64,000 nt of DNA from Afipia sp. 1NLS2 (GCF_000178995.1 NZ_ADVZ01000004.1:248001-312000), one strand, 5' to 3'; shown: positions 50,742-60,591, counted from the stretch's first letter. Notes: generated by a model not told the origin, from the sequence alone. Numbers and translations are program-made.

Positions 50742-53506
50742 ACAAGATTCAATTCGAACTCGACGGCCGTCAGGTCGAAGCAGCGCCCGGCGAATCCATC
50801 TGGCAGGTGGCGAAACGGGAAGGCACCGAAATTCCGCATCTGTGTTACTCGCCGGAGCCGGACTATCGCGCCGACGGCAATTGCCGCGCCTGCATGGTGG
50901 AGATCGAGGGCGAGCGCGTGCTCGCGGCGTCCTGCATGCGGATGCCGACGGTTGGCATGAAGGTGAAGTCGGCCAGCGAACGCGCAAAGTCCGCGCGCAA
51001 GATGGTGATGGAGCTTCTCGTCGCCGACCAGCCGGAGCGCGAAACCTCGCACGATCCGGACTCCAAGTTCTGGCACTGGGCCGACAAGGTCGAGGTGACG
51101 GAGAGCCGCTTCCCGGCGGCTGAGCGCTGGAGTGGCGATCACAGCCATCCGGCGATGAGCGTCAATCTCGATGCCTGCATCCAGTGCGGCCTGTGCGTTC
51201 GCGCCTGCCGCGAGGTCCAGGTCAACGACGTTATCGGCATGGCGTATCGCAACCATGACGCCAAGATCGTGTTCGATTTCGACGATCCGATGGGCGAATC
51301 CACCTGCGTGGCGTGCGGCGAGTGCGTGCAGGCGTGCCCGACAGGCGCACTGATGCCGTCGGCGCTGCTCGATGAGCAGCAGATCACCCGTACCGTTTAT
51401 GCGGACAAGAAGGTGGACTCGCTGTGCCCGTTCTGCGGCGTCGGCTGTCAGGTCACCTATCAGGTCAAGGACGAGAAGATCATCTACGCGGAAGGCCGCA
51501 ACGGTCCTGCCAACCATAACCGCCTCTGCGTCAAGGGACGCTTTGGCTATGATTACATCCATCACCCCCATCGCATCACCAAGCCGCTGATCCGGCTGCC
51601 GAACGCGAAGAAGGATGCGATGGATCAGGTCGATCCAGCCAATCCGTTCACTCACTTCCGTGAGGCCACGTGGGAGGAGGCGCTGGACGTCGCCGCCAAG
51701 GGTCTTGTGAAGATCCGCGACGAGAAGGGCGTCAAGGCGCTTGCCGGTTTTGGTTCGGCCAAGGGATCGAACGAGGAAGCGTACTTGTTCCAGAAGCTGG
51801 TGCGCACTGGCTTCGGCTCCAACAACGTCGATCACTGCACGCGGCTGTGCCACGCTTCGTCGGTGGCGGCGCTGATGGAAGGCGTCAATTCAGGTGCTGT
51901 GTCGGCGCCGTTCTCGGCTGCCCTCGATGCGGAAGTCATTATTGTCATCGGTGCGAACCCGACCGCCAATCATCCGGTCGCGGCGACGTTCTTCAAGAAC
52001 GCCGCCAAGAAGGGCGCGAAGATGATTATCATGGACCCGCGCAAGCAGCCGCTGTCGCGCCATGCCTACAAGCATCTGCAGTTCAGGCCGGGTGCTGACG
52101 TGGCGATGCTGAACGGCATGCTGCACACCATCATCAACGAAGACCTGACGGACAAGCAGTATATCGCCGGTTATACCGAGGGCTTCGAGGAGCTGAAGGC
52201 GAAGATTCAGGAATTCCCGCCGGAGAAGATGGAAAAAATCTGCGGCATTCCGGCCGAGACCCTGAAGGAAGTTGCCAGGCTTTACGCCAAGGCGAAGTCG
52301 TCGATCATCTTCTGGGGCATGGGCGTCAGCCAGCATGTTCACGGCACCGACAACTCGCGCTGCCTGATCGCGCTGGCGCTTATTACTGGCCAGATCGGCC
52401 GTCCGGGCACGGGCCTGCACCCACTGCGCGGCCAGAACAACGTGCAGGGCGCCTCCGACGCAGGCCTCATCCCGATGCTGCTGCCGGACTACCAGCCGGT
52501 CGGCCGCGCCGATCTGCGTGGCGCCTTCGAGAAGGTTTGGGATCAGGAGATCGATCCTGTTCCGGGCCTCACCGTCGTGGAGATCATGAACGCGATCCAT
52601 GCGGGCACGATCACCGGCATGTATATCGAGGGTGAAAACCCGGCGATGTCGGACCCCGACCTCCAGCACGCCCGTGAGGCGCTTGCCAAGCTCGATCATC
52701 TCGTGGTGCAGGATCTGTTTGTGACGGAAACGGCCTTCCACGCCGACGTGATCCTGCCGGCATCCGCATTCGCGGAGAAGGTCGGTTCGTTCACCAACAC
52801 CGACCGCCGTGTCCAGATCTCGCGTCAGGTGGTGAAGCCGCCGGGTGATGCGCGTCAGGATTTGTGGATCATCCAGGAAATCGCGAACCGCATGGGCTGC
52901 GGCTGGACTTACTCCGGCGCGGCTGACGTCTTCAACGAGATGGCGCAACTGATGCCGTCGCTGAAGAACATCACGTGGGAGCGCCTTGAGCGGGAAGGCG
53001 CGGTCACCTATCCGGTGGACGATCCGCACAAGCCGGGCAACGAGATCATCTTCACCACCGGATTCCCGACCGCGAGCGGCCGCGCCAAGATCGTGCCCGC
53101 ACGCGTCACGGCGCCGGACGAAGTTCCGGACGAGCACTATCCGATGGTGCTGTCCACCGGTCGTATCCTCGAGCATTGGCATACCGGCTCGATGACGCGC
53201 CGTGCCGGCGTGCTCGACAGCATCGAGCCGGAGGCGACAGCCTTCCTGTCGCCGAAGGACATGCGTCGCCTCAAGATCTGGCCGGGCGATTTCATCCGAC
53301 TTGAAACGCGCCGTGGCGCGATCGAGGTGAAGACGCGCTCCGATCGTGACGTGCCAGAGAACATGGTGTTCATGCCGTTCTGTTACGCGGAAGCGGCGGC
53401 CAACCTGCTCACCAACCCGGCGCTCGACCCGTATGGCAAGATTCCGGAGTTCAAGTTCTGCGCCGCGCGCGTGGAAAAGATCGATATCCGGACTGCCGCG
53501 GAGTAA
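50738..53506 (+). CDS. NAD-dependent formate dehydrogenase alpha subunit (FDH1-like)
   Basis: A 922-residue cytoplasmic FdsA/FDH1A-type protein. NuoG-like N-terminus with [2Fe-2S] (Cys 36, 49, 52, 66), two ferredoxin clusters (CIQCGLCVRAC, CVACGECVQAC), a further cluster in CPFCGVGC, and the molybdopterin domain with the metal-binding Cys in DHCTRLCH and QNNVQGASDAG. It overlaps the beta gene by four bases. Similar Methylobacterium FDH1 contains tungsten, which fits the adjacent Tup importer. Confidence 0.92.
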   Translation: MNKIQFELDGRQVEAAPGESIWQVAKREGTEIPHLCYSPEPDYRADGNCRACMVEIEGERVLAASCMRMPTVGMKVKSASERAKSARKMVMELLVADQPERETSHDPDSKFWHWADKVEVTESRFPAAERWSGDHSHPAMSVNLDACIQCGLCVRACREVQVNDVIGMAYRNHDAKIVFDFDDPMGESTCVACGECVQACPTGALMPSALLDEQQITRTVYADKKVDSLCPFCGVGCQVTYQVKDEKIIYAEGRNGPANHNRLCVKGRFGYDYIHHPHRITKPLIRLPNAKKDAMDQVDPANPFTHFREATWEEALDVAAKGLVKIRDEKGVKALAGFGSAKGSNEEAYLFQKLVRTGFGSNNVDHCTRLCHASSVAALMEGVNSGAVSAPFSAALDAEVIIVIGANPTANHPVAATFFKNAAKKGAKMIIMDPRKQPLSRHAYKHLQFRPGADVAMLNGMLHTIINEDLTDKQYIAGYTEGFEELKAKIQEFPPEKMEKICGIPAETLKEVARLYAKAKSSIIFWGMGVSQHVHGTDNSRCLIALALITGQIGRPGTGLHPLRGQNNVQGASDAGLIPMLLPDYQPVGRADLRGAFEKVWDQEIDPVPGLTVVEIMNAIHAGTITGMYIEGENPAMSDPDLQHAREALAKLDHLVVQDLFVTETAFHADVILPASAFAEKVGSFTNTDRRVQISRQVVKPPGDARQDLWIIQEIANRMGCGWTYSGAADVFNEMAQLMPSLKNITWERLEREGAVTYPVDDPHKPGNEIIFTTGFPTASGRAKIVPARVTAPDEVPDEHYPMVLSTGRILEHWHTGSMTRRAGVLDSIEPEATAFLSPKDMRRLKIWPGDFIRLETRRGAIEVKTRSDRDVPENMVFMPFCYAEAAANLLTNPALDPYGKIPEFKFCAARVEKIDIRTAAE

Positions 53507-53524
53507 AAGCTCTCGACGCGATTT

Positions 53525-53554
53525 AAAAAGCCGCCCGGTTGGGCGGCTTTTTTT
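53525..53554 (+). terminator. Intrinsic terminator after formate dehydrogenase
   Basis: AAAAAGCCGCCC, loop GGTT, GGGCGGC then a seven-T run, 18 bases after the stop codon. Confidence 0.92.
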
Positions 53555-53602
53555 ATGCTTGTCCTGTTTGACGCGAGTTGATGCCGTGTCATTGCCACAG
53601 GC

Positions 53603-54457
53603 TTATTTGTAAACGAGCGCGATCGCGAAGCGTGAGCCCATGATGAAAAGGTAGAGGCCGAAGGCGATCTCCAGCGCCCGCTTCGACATCAGATGCGCGG
53701 CCTTCGCGCCAAAGGGTGCGGTCAACAGGCTGCTCGGCATCACCATGATGGCTCCGATCAGCGAGATGTAGCCGATCGCCAGCGGAAACTGCAGGATGGT
53801 GGTCGCAGGGAATTTCGCGGCCGCCGGCCAGCCTGCGTAGATGTATCCAATCGTGCCAGGAATCGAGATCAGGACGGCGATGCCCGATGATGTCGCAACG
53901 GACTGGTGGATTGATCTGCCGTACATCGTCATCAACAAATTCGAGAACAGGCCGCCTCCGATACCCATCAGGGTGGAGAGAATGCCGATGATGAATCCGT
54001 AGATGCGCATCAACGGGCCGGTTGGGAATGCGTCGCCGATCTTCCAGCTATCCTTGCCAAGGATCAGGCGCACGGCCGCCGACCATGCCACGGCGACGAA
54101 CACATATTTGAAGACCTGCTCAGGTGCGTAACGGGCAATGAGCGATCCAGCGGTAACGCCGATCAGAATCGGTATCGTCCATGTTCGCAAGATATTCATG
54201 TCGACGCTGCCGTGGCGGCGGTGCTCCAGATAGGAGCGGACGGCGGTTGGAATGATGATCGCGAGCGAGGTTCCCACGCAGAGCGGCATCCGCGTTTCGA
54301 GCGGCACGTCCATGATTCGAAACAGCTCGTAGAGCACCGGCACGAGGATGGCACCGCCGCCGACGCCGAACAGGCCTGCCAGAAATCCCGCCAGCGCCCC
54401 CACCGCGATCAAAGCTATTGCGAGCTCAATAATTTCCGCGATGGGCAGTTGGGGCAT
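53603..54457 (-). CDS. TauE/SafE-family permease, possible sulfite exporter
   Basis: A 284-residue membrane protein with about eight helices and the family segments AGFLAGLFGVGGGAILVPVL and GILSTLMGIGGGLFSNLLM. The start at 54457 has AGGTG upstream. Members export sulfite or sulfonates. Sulfite release by SuyAB would need such an exporter, but it is 43 kb away and divergent from an IclR regulator of another pathway, so the link is only possible. Confidence 0.82.
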   Translation of the reverse strand: MPQLPIAEIIELAIALIAVGALAGFLAGLFGVGGGAILVPVLYELFRIMDVPLETRMPLCVGTSLAIIIPTAVRSYLEHRRHGSVDMNILRTWTIPILIGVTAGSLIARYAPEQVFKYVFVAVAWSAAVRLILGKDSWKIGDAFPTGPLMRIYGFIIGILSTLMGIGGGLFSNLLMTMYGRSIHQSVATSSGIAVLISIPGTIGYIYAGWPAAAKFPATTILQFPLAIGYISLIGAIMVMPSSLLTAPFGAKAAHLMSKRALEIAFGLYLFIMGSRFAIALVYK

Positions 54458-54514
54458 GTCGTCACCTGATGATTTGCCGAGGGAGTATACGCGCTTCCGG
54501 GAACCGCCAACGAT

Positions 54515-54531
54515 TGCATCTTTGCGATGCA
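54515..54531. promoter_or_regulatory. Palindrome in the TauE-IclR divergent region
   Basis: TGCATC-TTTGC-GATGCA, perfect 6-bp arms, lies between divergent promoters and could be an IclR operator. Confidence 0.35.
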
Positions 54532-54671
54532 CCAAAATCGAACATCAAAGGAACTTTTCAGCCAAAAATTTCATCTAATAAAAACATGCTCTGCTATGTG
54601 AAAATTTGTTTGACCCTCAGCGCTATCGGAGGCCTGAATAGAAAAAACAAACTAGGCAATCGGGGAAGCAC

Positions 54672-55535
54672 ATGAACGAGGAGCGCGCCGAAGTTCGCGG
54701 GATCATGCCCGCCCGTCCGCCCATCGGGCGGGACAAGGGGGGCATCCAGGCACTGGACCGCGCCTTCCTGATTTTGGACATCATCGCGGATGCCGGCGGC
54801 GAGGCAAAACTCACCGACATCGCCGCGACCGCAGGTCTGAACGTCTCGACCTGCCACCACCTGATCTCGACGCTCTACAACTGGGGCTATGTCGCGCGCG
54901 GGATCGGCAGCCGGACCTACACGCTCGGTTCTCGCATTCTGCATCTTAGCGCCGCCTGTCTGCGCCAGGTCGATCTGCCGCGCCGCGCGCAGCTTTACGT
55001 CGATCGCCTCAACGACGAGACGCGCGAAGCGGTACAACTCGCGGTGATGCAGGGCACGGATCTGATGAACGTGCTGCGCCGCGATTCCCGTTATGCGGTG
55101 CGCGTCGATGCAGGCATGGGCGGAAAGACCAACGCCGCCCATGCGACCGCCACCGGCAAGGCCATTCTCGCCTGGCTGCCGCCGACGGAAGTCGAACGCA
55201 TCGTCGCGACCCACGGGCTGACGGCATTCACCCCGAACACCATCACCAGCATCGAGAACCTCACCGAAGAATTGCGGCTGACGCGCCGCCAGGGCTTTGC
55301 GACCGATCGTGAAGAATTCCAGCCGGGCGTGATCTGCATCGGTGCCGCCGTCCGCGACCATGCCGGCGCGGTGGTTGGATCGATCAGCGTGTCGTCTCCG
55401 ATCTTCCGCGCCACACCGGAATATCTCGATCAGATCCGGACCCACCTCATCGCAGTGACCGATGAATTGTCGATGGAGCTGGGCGCGCCGGGCGCGATCC
55501 TTCATGACGGCGCGAAACCGGCCGCCGCCGAATAG
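54672..55535 (+). CDS. IclR-family transcriptional regulator
   Basis: A 287-residue regulator: N-terminal winged helix (ALDRAFLILDIIADAGGEAKLTDIAATAGLNVSTCHHLIS region) and C-terminal effector domain (AHATATGKAILAWLP, GAAVRDHAGAVVGSISVS). It directly precedes the alcohol dehydrogenase/Mo hydroxylase operon, which it probably controls in response to a pathway intermediate. The start at ATG 54672 follows GGGGAAG. Confidence 0.88.
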   Translation: MNEERAEVRGIMPARPPIGRDKGGIQALDRAFLILDIIADAGGEAKLTDIAATAGLNVSTCHHLISTLYNWGYVARGIGSRTYTLGSRILHLSAACLRQVDLPRRAQLYVDRLNDETREAVQLAVMQGTDLMNVLRRDSRYAVRVDAGMGGKTNAAHATATGKAILAWLPPTEVERIVATHGLTAFTPNTITSIENLTEELRLTRRQGFATDREEFQPGVICIGAAVRDHAGAVVGSISVSSPIFRATPEYLDQIRTHLIAVTDELSMELGAPGAILHDGAKPAAAE

Positions 55536-55560
55536 CAACAACAATCTCAGGGAGAAAACG

Positions 55561-56730
55561 ATGTATCAGCACGACAAGGTCAAAACCTCGCCCGATTTTC
55601 CGATCCCGGACACCATGCGCGCATGGATTCTCGGCGACCCCGATCAGCTCTCGCTTGGCACCAAGCCGGTGCCGGTGCCGAAGAGGGCGGAAGTTCTGGT
55701 GCGCATCGACGCGGTGGCGATCTGCGCGACCGATCTTGAAATCATCCATCACGGTCCGCCTGCGATGATTCAGGGTGGCCTGCCGTACAACAAGAATTTC
55801 ACGCCGGGCCATGAGTACATGGGAACGGTCGTGGCGCTCGGGCCGGGCGTTGACGAGTACAAGATCGGCGAGCGCGTCACGGTGGAAATCCATGCCGGCT
55901 GCGGCCAGTGCAAGCGCTGCCGCGAGGGCATGTACACCTCGTGCCACAACTATGGCCTGAACTACGGCGACCTCGACAAGGGGCATCGCGCCAACGGCTT
56001 CACCACCGATGGCGGCTTCGCCGAATACGCCGTCAACAACATCAACACGCTGGTGCGCGTCTCCGACGCAATGTCGGATGAAGAAGCGACGCTGGTGGTG
56101 ACGGCAGGCACCGCGATGTACGGCCTGACCGAACTCGGCGGCCTCATCGCGGGCGAAAGCGTCGTCGTCACGGGGCCGGGGCCGATCGGCCTGCTCGGCG
56201 TCGCGGTTGCCAAGGCGCTGGGTGCGCAGCCGGTCATTCTCACCGGCACGCGCGATAATCGCCTGCAGATCGGCAAGGAACTGGGCGCGGACTACGTCAT
56301 CAACGTCAACAAGGAATCTGACGTTGTCGGCAAGGTGCGCGAGCTGAACGGCGGCAAGGGCGTCGATTATGTGGTCGAGTGCTCGGGTGCGCCGAACGCG
56401 ATCAACGAGGCGGCGCGCATGGTCAACCGTGGCGGCCGTATCTGCCTCGCGGCTTTCCCTGGCAAGCCGGCCGAAGTCGATATCGCGCACCTCGTCCGCA
56501 ACAACATCTACGTCTTCGGCATTCGCGGCGAAGGCAAGAGTGCCACGCACCGCGCGGAAGCGTTTATGGCGCAGAAGCGTTTCGATGCGACCAAGGTGCA
56601 TACGCACACTTTCGCGCTCGAGGATCTTCCCGAGGCGCTGCGTTACGCCCGCGAGCGCGTCGAGGATGCCATCAAGGTTGTGGTGAAGACCCGCGGACAT
56701 GCCGCGCTCAACAGCATCGCTGCGGAGTAA
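55561..56730 (+). CDS. Zinc-dependent alcohol dehydrogenase (medium chain)
   Basis: A 389-residue MDR enzyme: catalytic zinc Cys (AICATD), GHEYMG, structural-zinc Cys cluster (CGQCKRCREGMYTSC) and coenzyme motif GPGPIGLLG. It oxidises a secondary or primary alcohol with NAD(P). It starts an operon with a molybdenum hydroxylase, a dicarboxylate transporter and an IolD-like enzyme, so a cyclic alcohol substrate is plausible. Confidence 0.88.
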   Translation: MYQHDKVKTSPDFPIPDTMRAWILGDPDQLSLGTKPVPVPKRAEVLVRIDAVAICATDLEIIHHGPPAMIQGGLPYNKNFTPGHEYMGTVVALGPGVDEYKIGERVTVEIHAGCGQCKRCREGMYTSCHNYGLNYGDLDKGHRANGFTTDGGFAEYAVNNINTLVRVSDAMSDEEATLVVTAGTAMYGLTELGGLIAGESVVVTGPGPIGLLGVAVAKALGAQPVILTGTRDNRLQIGKELGADYVINVNKESDVVGKVRELNGGKGVDYVVECSGAPNAINEAARMVNRGGRICLAAFPGKPAEVDIAHLVRNNIYVFGIRGEGKSATHRAEAFMAQKRFDATKVHTHTFALEDLPEALRYARERVEDAIKVVVKTRGHAALNSIAAE

Positions 56731-56748
56731 GGCCAAGCGGAGACGGTC

Positions 56749-57669
56749 ATGTTGACCTGCGATACCTACCTTAGCCCCGGTTCACTGAACGAAGCATTGG
56801 CGGCTGCTGCCGCCAGTGCCGGTCAGTTCCGTTTTGTGGCCGGTGCGACCGATCTCTTGCCGTGGGCGAGGGAAGGCCGCGCGGGTGACGTTCATGTGCC
56901 TTTGATGATCGACATCGCCGGCGTGCCGGAATTGAAGACCATCAAGGTGCAGGGCGATCGCCTTTGGCTGGGGGCGGCGACGCCGTTCCAGCGTTTTCTC
57001 GATCGCGCCGAATTGATCGAGATGGCGCCGGGCATGCCCGACTGCGCGATCTGGTTCGCGGACAGCCAGATTCGTGAATCGGCGACGATTGGCGGCAACG
57101 TCATCAATGCCTCTCCGGCGGCCGATGGCATTCCGCCGCTGCTCGCCGCCAACGCCATCGTCGAGTTGGCTTCCTTGCGCGACGGCGGGATTCGCCGCCG
57201 CCGGATGCCGCTGTCGGAATTCCTGCAAGGTCCCGGTCTGACGTCGGCCGAGCACGACGAGATTTTGCTCGGTGTCGAGTGCGACGCGCTGCCCGGTTAT
57301 GGCGGCGCTTTTGAAAAGGTCGGGCACCGGCGTTCATTGGTGATTTCGGTGGTCTGTCTCTCCGCGCTGGTCCGCATGGACGCTTCGCGCCGCTCGTTTC
57401 AGGACGTCCGGCTTGCGATCGGCGGCGTCGGCCCAATGGCCCGGCGGATGACCGCGATCGAGGAGCGGTTGAAGGGGCAGGCGGTGTCGGCCGAACTGCT
57501 GCGTGCCGTCATGGCGATGTGTGACGAATTCATTCAGTCACGCAGCCGTCAGGAATATCGAAAGCAGGTGACGCCCGGCTTCCTGGTGCGGGCGCTTGCG
57601 AAGGCAATGAAGAAAGCAGGCACCGACGAGAACGCCTGCGCGATTGCAGAGGAGGTCGCCAATGGCTGA
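56749..57669 (+). CDS. Molybdenum hydroxylase FAD subunit
   Basis: A 306-residue xanthine-dehydrogenase-type FAD subunit: FVAGATDLLPWAREG (FAD loop), GAATPFQRFLD, SATIGGNVINASPAADGIPPLLA, and a CO-dehydrogenase flavoprotein C-terminal domain. It overlaps the next gene by eight bases. Confidence 0.9.
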   Translation: MLTCDTYLSPGSLNEALAAAAASAGQFRFVAGATDLLPWAREGRAGDVHVPLMIDIAGVPELKTIKVQGDRLWLGAATPFQRFLDRAELIEMAPGMPDCAIWFADSQIRESATIGGNVINASPAADGIPPLLAANAIVELASLRDGGIRRRRMPLSEFLQGPGLTSAEHDEILLGVECDALPGYGGAFEKVGHRRSLVISVVCLSALVRMDASRRSFQDVRLAIGGVGPMARRMTAIEERLKGQAVSAELLRAVMAMCDEFIQSRSRQEYRKQVTPGFLVRALAKAMKKAGTDENACAIAEEVANG

Positions 57670-59557
57670 CCTGTTATCCATCGAGGCGACCGTCAACGGC
57701 CGCCGCGTCAAAAAGAATGTCGATCCGTCGCAGCGCGCGCTGGATTTCCTGCGCGACGATTTGAACATGACCGGCACCAAGGAAGGCTGCGGCGCCGGTG
57801 AGTGCGGAACGTGCTCCATTTTCGTCGATGGGGCGCTGGTGAAGTCGTGTCTGCTGCCCGCGGCGAAGCTCAAAGGCAAGACGGTCGATACGGTCGAAGG
57901 CCTTGCGAAGTCCGGCGAAATGTCGGCCGTGCAGAAAGCCTTTCACAAGGCCGGCGCCAGCCAGTGCGGCTACTGCATCCCCGGCATGGTGATGGCGGCC
58001 ACCGCGGCGCTGCGCCTCAACCCGGATGCCGACCGCGACGAGATCAGGGAACGGCTCGGCGGCAATATCTGCCGCTGCACCGGCTATCAGAAGATTTTCG
58101 ACGCCGTGGAAATGGCGCGCGACTTCCTCAACGGAAAATTGTCGGCGGCGGCGTTCGACGATCTGGACAAGGAAGACGGCAAGTATATCGGTGTCAACAT
58201 TCGCCGCATCGATGCGCCGTCCAAGGTGACCGGCGCGCTGCGCTATGCCGGCGACATGGTGTTGCCGGGCATGCTGCATGTACAGGTCCTGCGCAGCCCG
58301 CATCCTCATGCGCGGATTGTTTCAATTGATACGGCTGACGCCGAGGCGGTTCCGGGTGTGGAGGGGATCGTCACCTGCGCCGATGTGCCGGGGCAGGATG
58401 GGTTCGGCGTGTTCGTCGCCGATCAGCCGATCATGGCGCGCGACAAGGTGCGTTATGTTGGCGAAGCGATCGCGGCCGTCGCGGCGGAGACGCTTGCTGC
58501 TGCCCGTGAGGCGGTCAAGAAGATCAAGATCGAATATGAGTTGCTTCCGGCGGTGTTCGATCCGGAGGAGGCGCTGGTTGCCGGTGCGCCGGTGCTGCAC
58601 GACTACGCGCCCGACAATCTGGTCAAGCATATCCCGATCTGCAACGGCAACGTCGAGGAGGGGTTTGCCAAATCCGACCTGATCGTCGAGCAGACCTACG
58701 AGACGCAGCAGGTCGAGCATGCCTACCTCGAGACTGAGGCGGGCGTCGCCTATGTCGATCATGACGGCGTCGTCACGGTGCATTCGCCGAGCCAAAACGT
58801 GACGCACCACCGCCACATGCTGTCGCGCATTCTCAATCTGCCGATCAACAAGGTCCGCATGATCATGAGCCCGGTCGGCGGTGGTTTCGGCGGCAAGGAA
58901 GACATGATCTATCAGGGCATGCTGGCGCTGCTCGCGATGAAGACGCGCCGTCCTGTGAAACTGGTGTTCACGCGCGAAGAATCGATGGCGACGACCGCCA
59001 AGCGCCATCCGTCCCGCACCACCTACAAGATGGGCCTGACCAAGGACGGCAGGATTCTCGCGTCTCAGATCAGCATCATCTACGACGGCGGTGCTTACGG
59101 CATGTCGACCGAAGGTGTGGTCCGCAAGGGTGTGATCCTGGGTGGCGGCCCGTACAACGTGCCGAATTTCCGGATCGATGGTTATGGTGTTTACACCAAC
59201 AACACGCCCTCCGGTGCCTTCCGCTCGTTCGGTTCGTTGCAGTCGCAGTTCGCGACCGAAACGCATCTCGATATCTGCGCCGAGCGGCTGGGAATGGACC
59301 CGTTTGAGCTGCGCCTGAAGAATGCGATGCATGCGGGGGATCGCACGCATACCAAGCAGGTTCTCAACTCCTGCAGCATGGAACGCGTGCTGACGGCGGC
59401 GCGTGATGCGTCGCATTGGGAGGCGGGCACGCCGTCCGTTCGCGGCGACAAGCGCGCCGATCTCGGCGGCGAAGGAACGCGCCGTCCATGCACCGTCACG
59501 CCGCGCGAACCTGTGCCTGCCGAAGCTGAGCCTCTGAAACAGCGAGGTGCGGCATGA
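57662..59557 (+). CDS. Molybdenum hydroxylase: [2Fe-2S] subunit fused to N-terminal half of the Mo subunit
   Basis: A 631-residue fusion. Residues 1-165 are the two-cluster ferredoxin part (GCGAGECGTC, QCGYCIPGM, ICRCTGY). Residues about 175-600 are the aldehyde-oxidase/xanthine-dehydrogenase a/b hammerhead and MoCoBD1 region (GGGFGGKEDMIYQG, RSFGSLQSQFATE). The second Moco-binding half is encoded separately at 59554, overlapping ATGA, so the two must assemble. The tail (about 595-631) is low complexity. Confidence 0.9.
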   Translation: MADLLSIEATVNGRRVKKNVDPSQRALDFLRDDLNMTGTKEGCGAGECGTCSIFVDGALVKSCLLPAAKLKGKTVDTVEGLAKSGEMSAVQKAFHKAGASQCGYCIPGMVMAATAALRLNPDADRDEIRERLGGNICRCTGYQKIFDAVEMARDFLNGKLSAAAFDDLDKEDGKYIGVNIRRIDAPSKVTGALRYAGDMVLPGMLHVQVLRSPHPHARIVSIDTADAEAVPGVEGIVTCADVPGQDGFGVFVADQPIMARDKVRYVGEAIAAVAAETLAAAREAVKKIKIEYELLPAVFDPEEALVAGAPVLHDYAPDNLVKHIPICNGNVEEGFAKSDLIVEQTYETQQVEHAYLETEAGVAYVDHDGVVTVHSPSQNVTHHRHMLSRILNLPINKVRMIMSPVGGGFGGKEDMIYQGMLALLAMKTRRPVKLVFTREESMATTAKRHPSRTTYKMGLTKDGRILASQISIIYDGGAYGMSTEGVVRKGVILGGGPYNVPNFRIDGYGVYTNNTPSGAFRSFGSLQSQFATETHLDICAERLGMDPFELRLKNAMHAGDRTHTKQVLNSCSMERVLTAARDASHWEAGTPSVRGDKRADLGGEGTRRPCTVTPREPVPAEAEPLKQRGAA

Positions 59558-60561
59558 GCGTGAAGAAACGCGGCCGCGGCATGGCCGGCGGCTGGTATGG
59601 CATCGCGCGAACCGCGGCGGTTGACCGGGCTGGGACATGGGTCGAGATCGACGACGGCGGCACGGTGAAAATCGTGACCGGCGTCACCGAAATCGGCGAA
59701 GGCATCCTTACCGTACTGGCGCAGATCGCGGCGGAAGAAATCGGCGTCAAGCCCGAAAACGTAGTGATCGGTGACAACGACACCGCGCGCTCGCCGGAAG
59801 CGGCGCATGCGGGTGCGACCCGCCAGACCTACATGATCGGAAATTCGGTGGCGATGGCGTGCCGCGAGGCGAAAGGCCGTTTCGTCGGGGCGATGGCCGA
59901 GATGTGGGACGTTCCGCCCGAGACGATCGAGACGGGCAATGGCTACGTCTGGGCGACGGAGACGAACCTGCGCGAAACGATGGCGGAAGCCGTCGAACAC
60001 ATCAAGAAGCGCGGCGTGGTGGTGGTGGGATCGGCCAATTTCACCGCGCAGCACACCGGCCTCGATCCGGTCGATGGCAGCGGGAGGCCGTGGCAGTCTT
60101 ATGTGTTCGGTTGTCAGGTCGCGGAGGTCGAGGTCGATACGCTCACCGGCGAAGTCCAGGTGCTCGGCATCTGGGCCGCGCACGATGTCGGCCGCGCCGT
60201 CAATCCGCGCGGCGTCGAAGGTCAGATCGAAGGCGGTATCGTTCAGGCGCTCGGGCAGGGCCTGATGGAGCATTACCAACTGGCGCAGGGCCACACCACG
60301 ACGCCCGGCTTCGCCAAATACATCCTTCCGACATCGCTCGATGTGCCGCATGTCACATCCGTCATCGTCGAAGACCCGGATCCGATCGGGCCGCTTGGGG
60401 TCAAGGGCATCGGTGAACCCGCGATGGTGCCGACGATCCCAGCGGTGATGAACGCCATTTACGACGCTGTTGGCGTCCGGATCACGTCTCTCCCGGCAAC
60501 GCCGGAGAAAATACTCGAAGCGCTCGCAAAGAAGCGCCAGGCAGCACCGTTCGGTGCGTAA
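59554..60561 (+). CDS. Molybdenum hydroxylase: C-terminal half of the Mo subunit
   Basis: A 335-residue protein equal to the C-terminal MoCoBD2 half of the large subunit: ITGVTEIG-type Moco segment (VTGVTEIGEGILTVLAQIAAEE), QTYMIGNSVA, and VKGIGEPAMVPTIPAVMNAIYDA with the catalytic Glu. The split resembles the NdhL/NdhM arrangement of Eubacterium nicotinate dehydrogenase. The substrate is unknown. Confidence 0.88.
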   Translation: MSVKKRGRGMAGGWYGIARTAAVDRAGTWVEIDDGGTVKIVTGVTEIGEGILTVLAQIAAEEIGVKPENVVIGDNDTARSPEAAHAGATRQTYMIGNSVAMACREAKGRFVGAMAEMWDVPPETIETGNGYVWATETNLRETMAEAVEHIKKRGVVVVGSANFTAQHTGLDPVDGSGRPWQSYVFGCQVAEVEVDTLTGEVQVLGIWAAHDVGRAVNPRGVEGQIEGGIVQALGQGLMEHYQLAQGHTTTPGFAKYILPTSLDVPHVTSVIVEDPDPIGPLGVKGIGEPAMVPTIPAVMNAIYDAVGVRITSLPATPEKILEALAKKRQAAPFGA

Positions 60562-60591
60562 CGCTCTGATTGGGGAATTGGAGGAAAGTCG

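Noticed and set aside
59540-59560. Frameshift splitting a single Mo subunit
   Set aside because: Both frames end and begin cleanly with an ATGA overlap, and the break falls at a domain boundary known to be split in nicotinate dehydrogenase.
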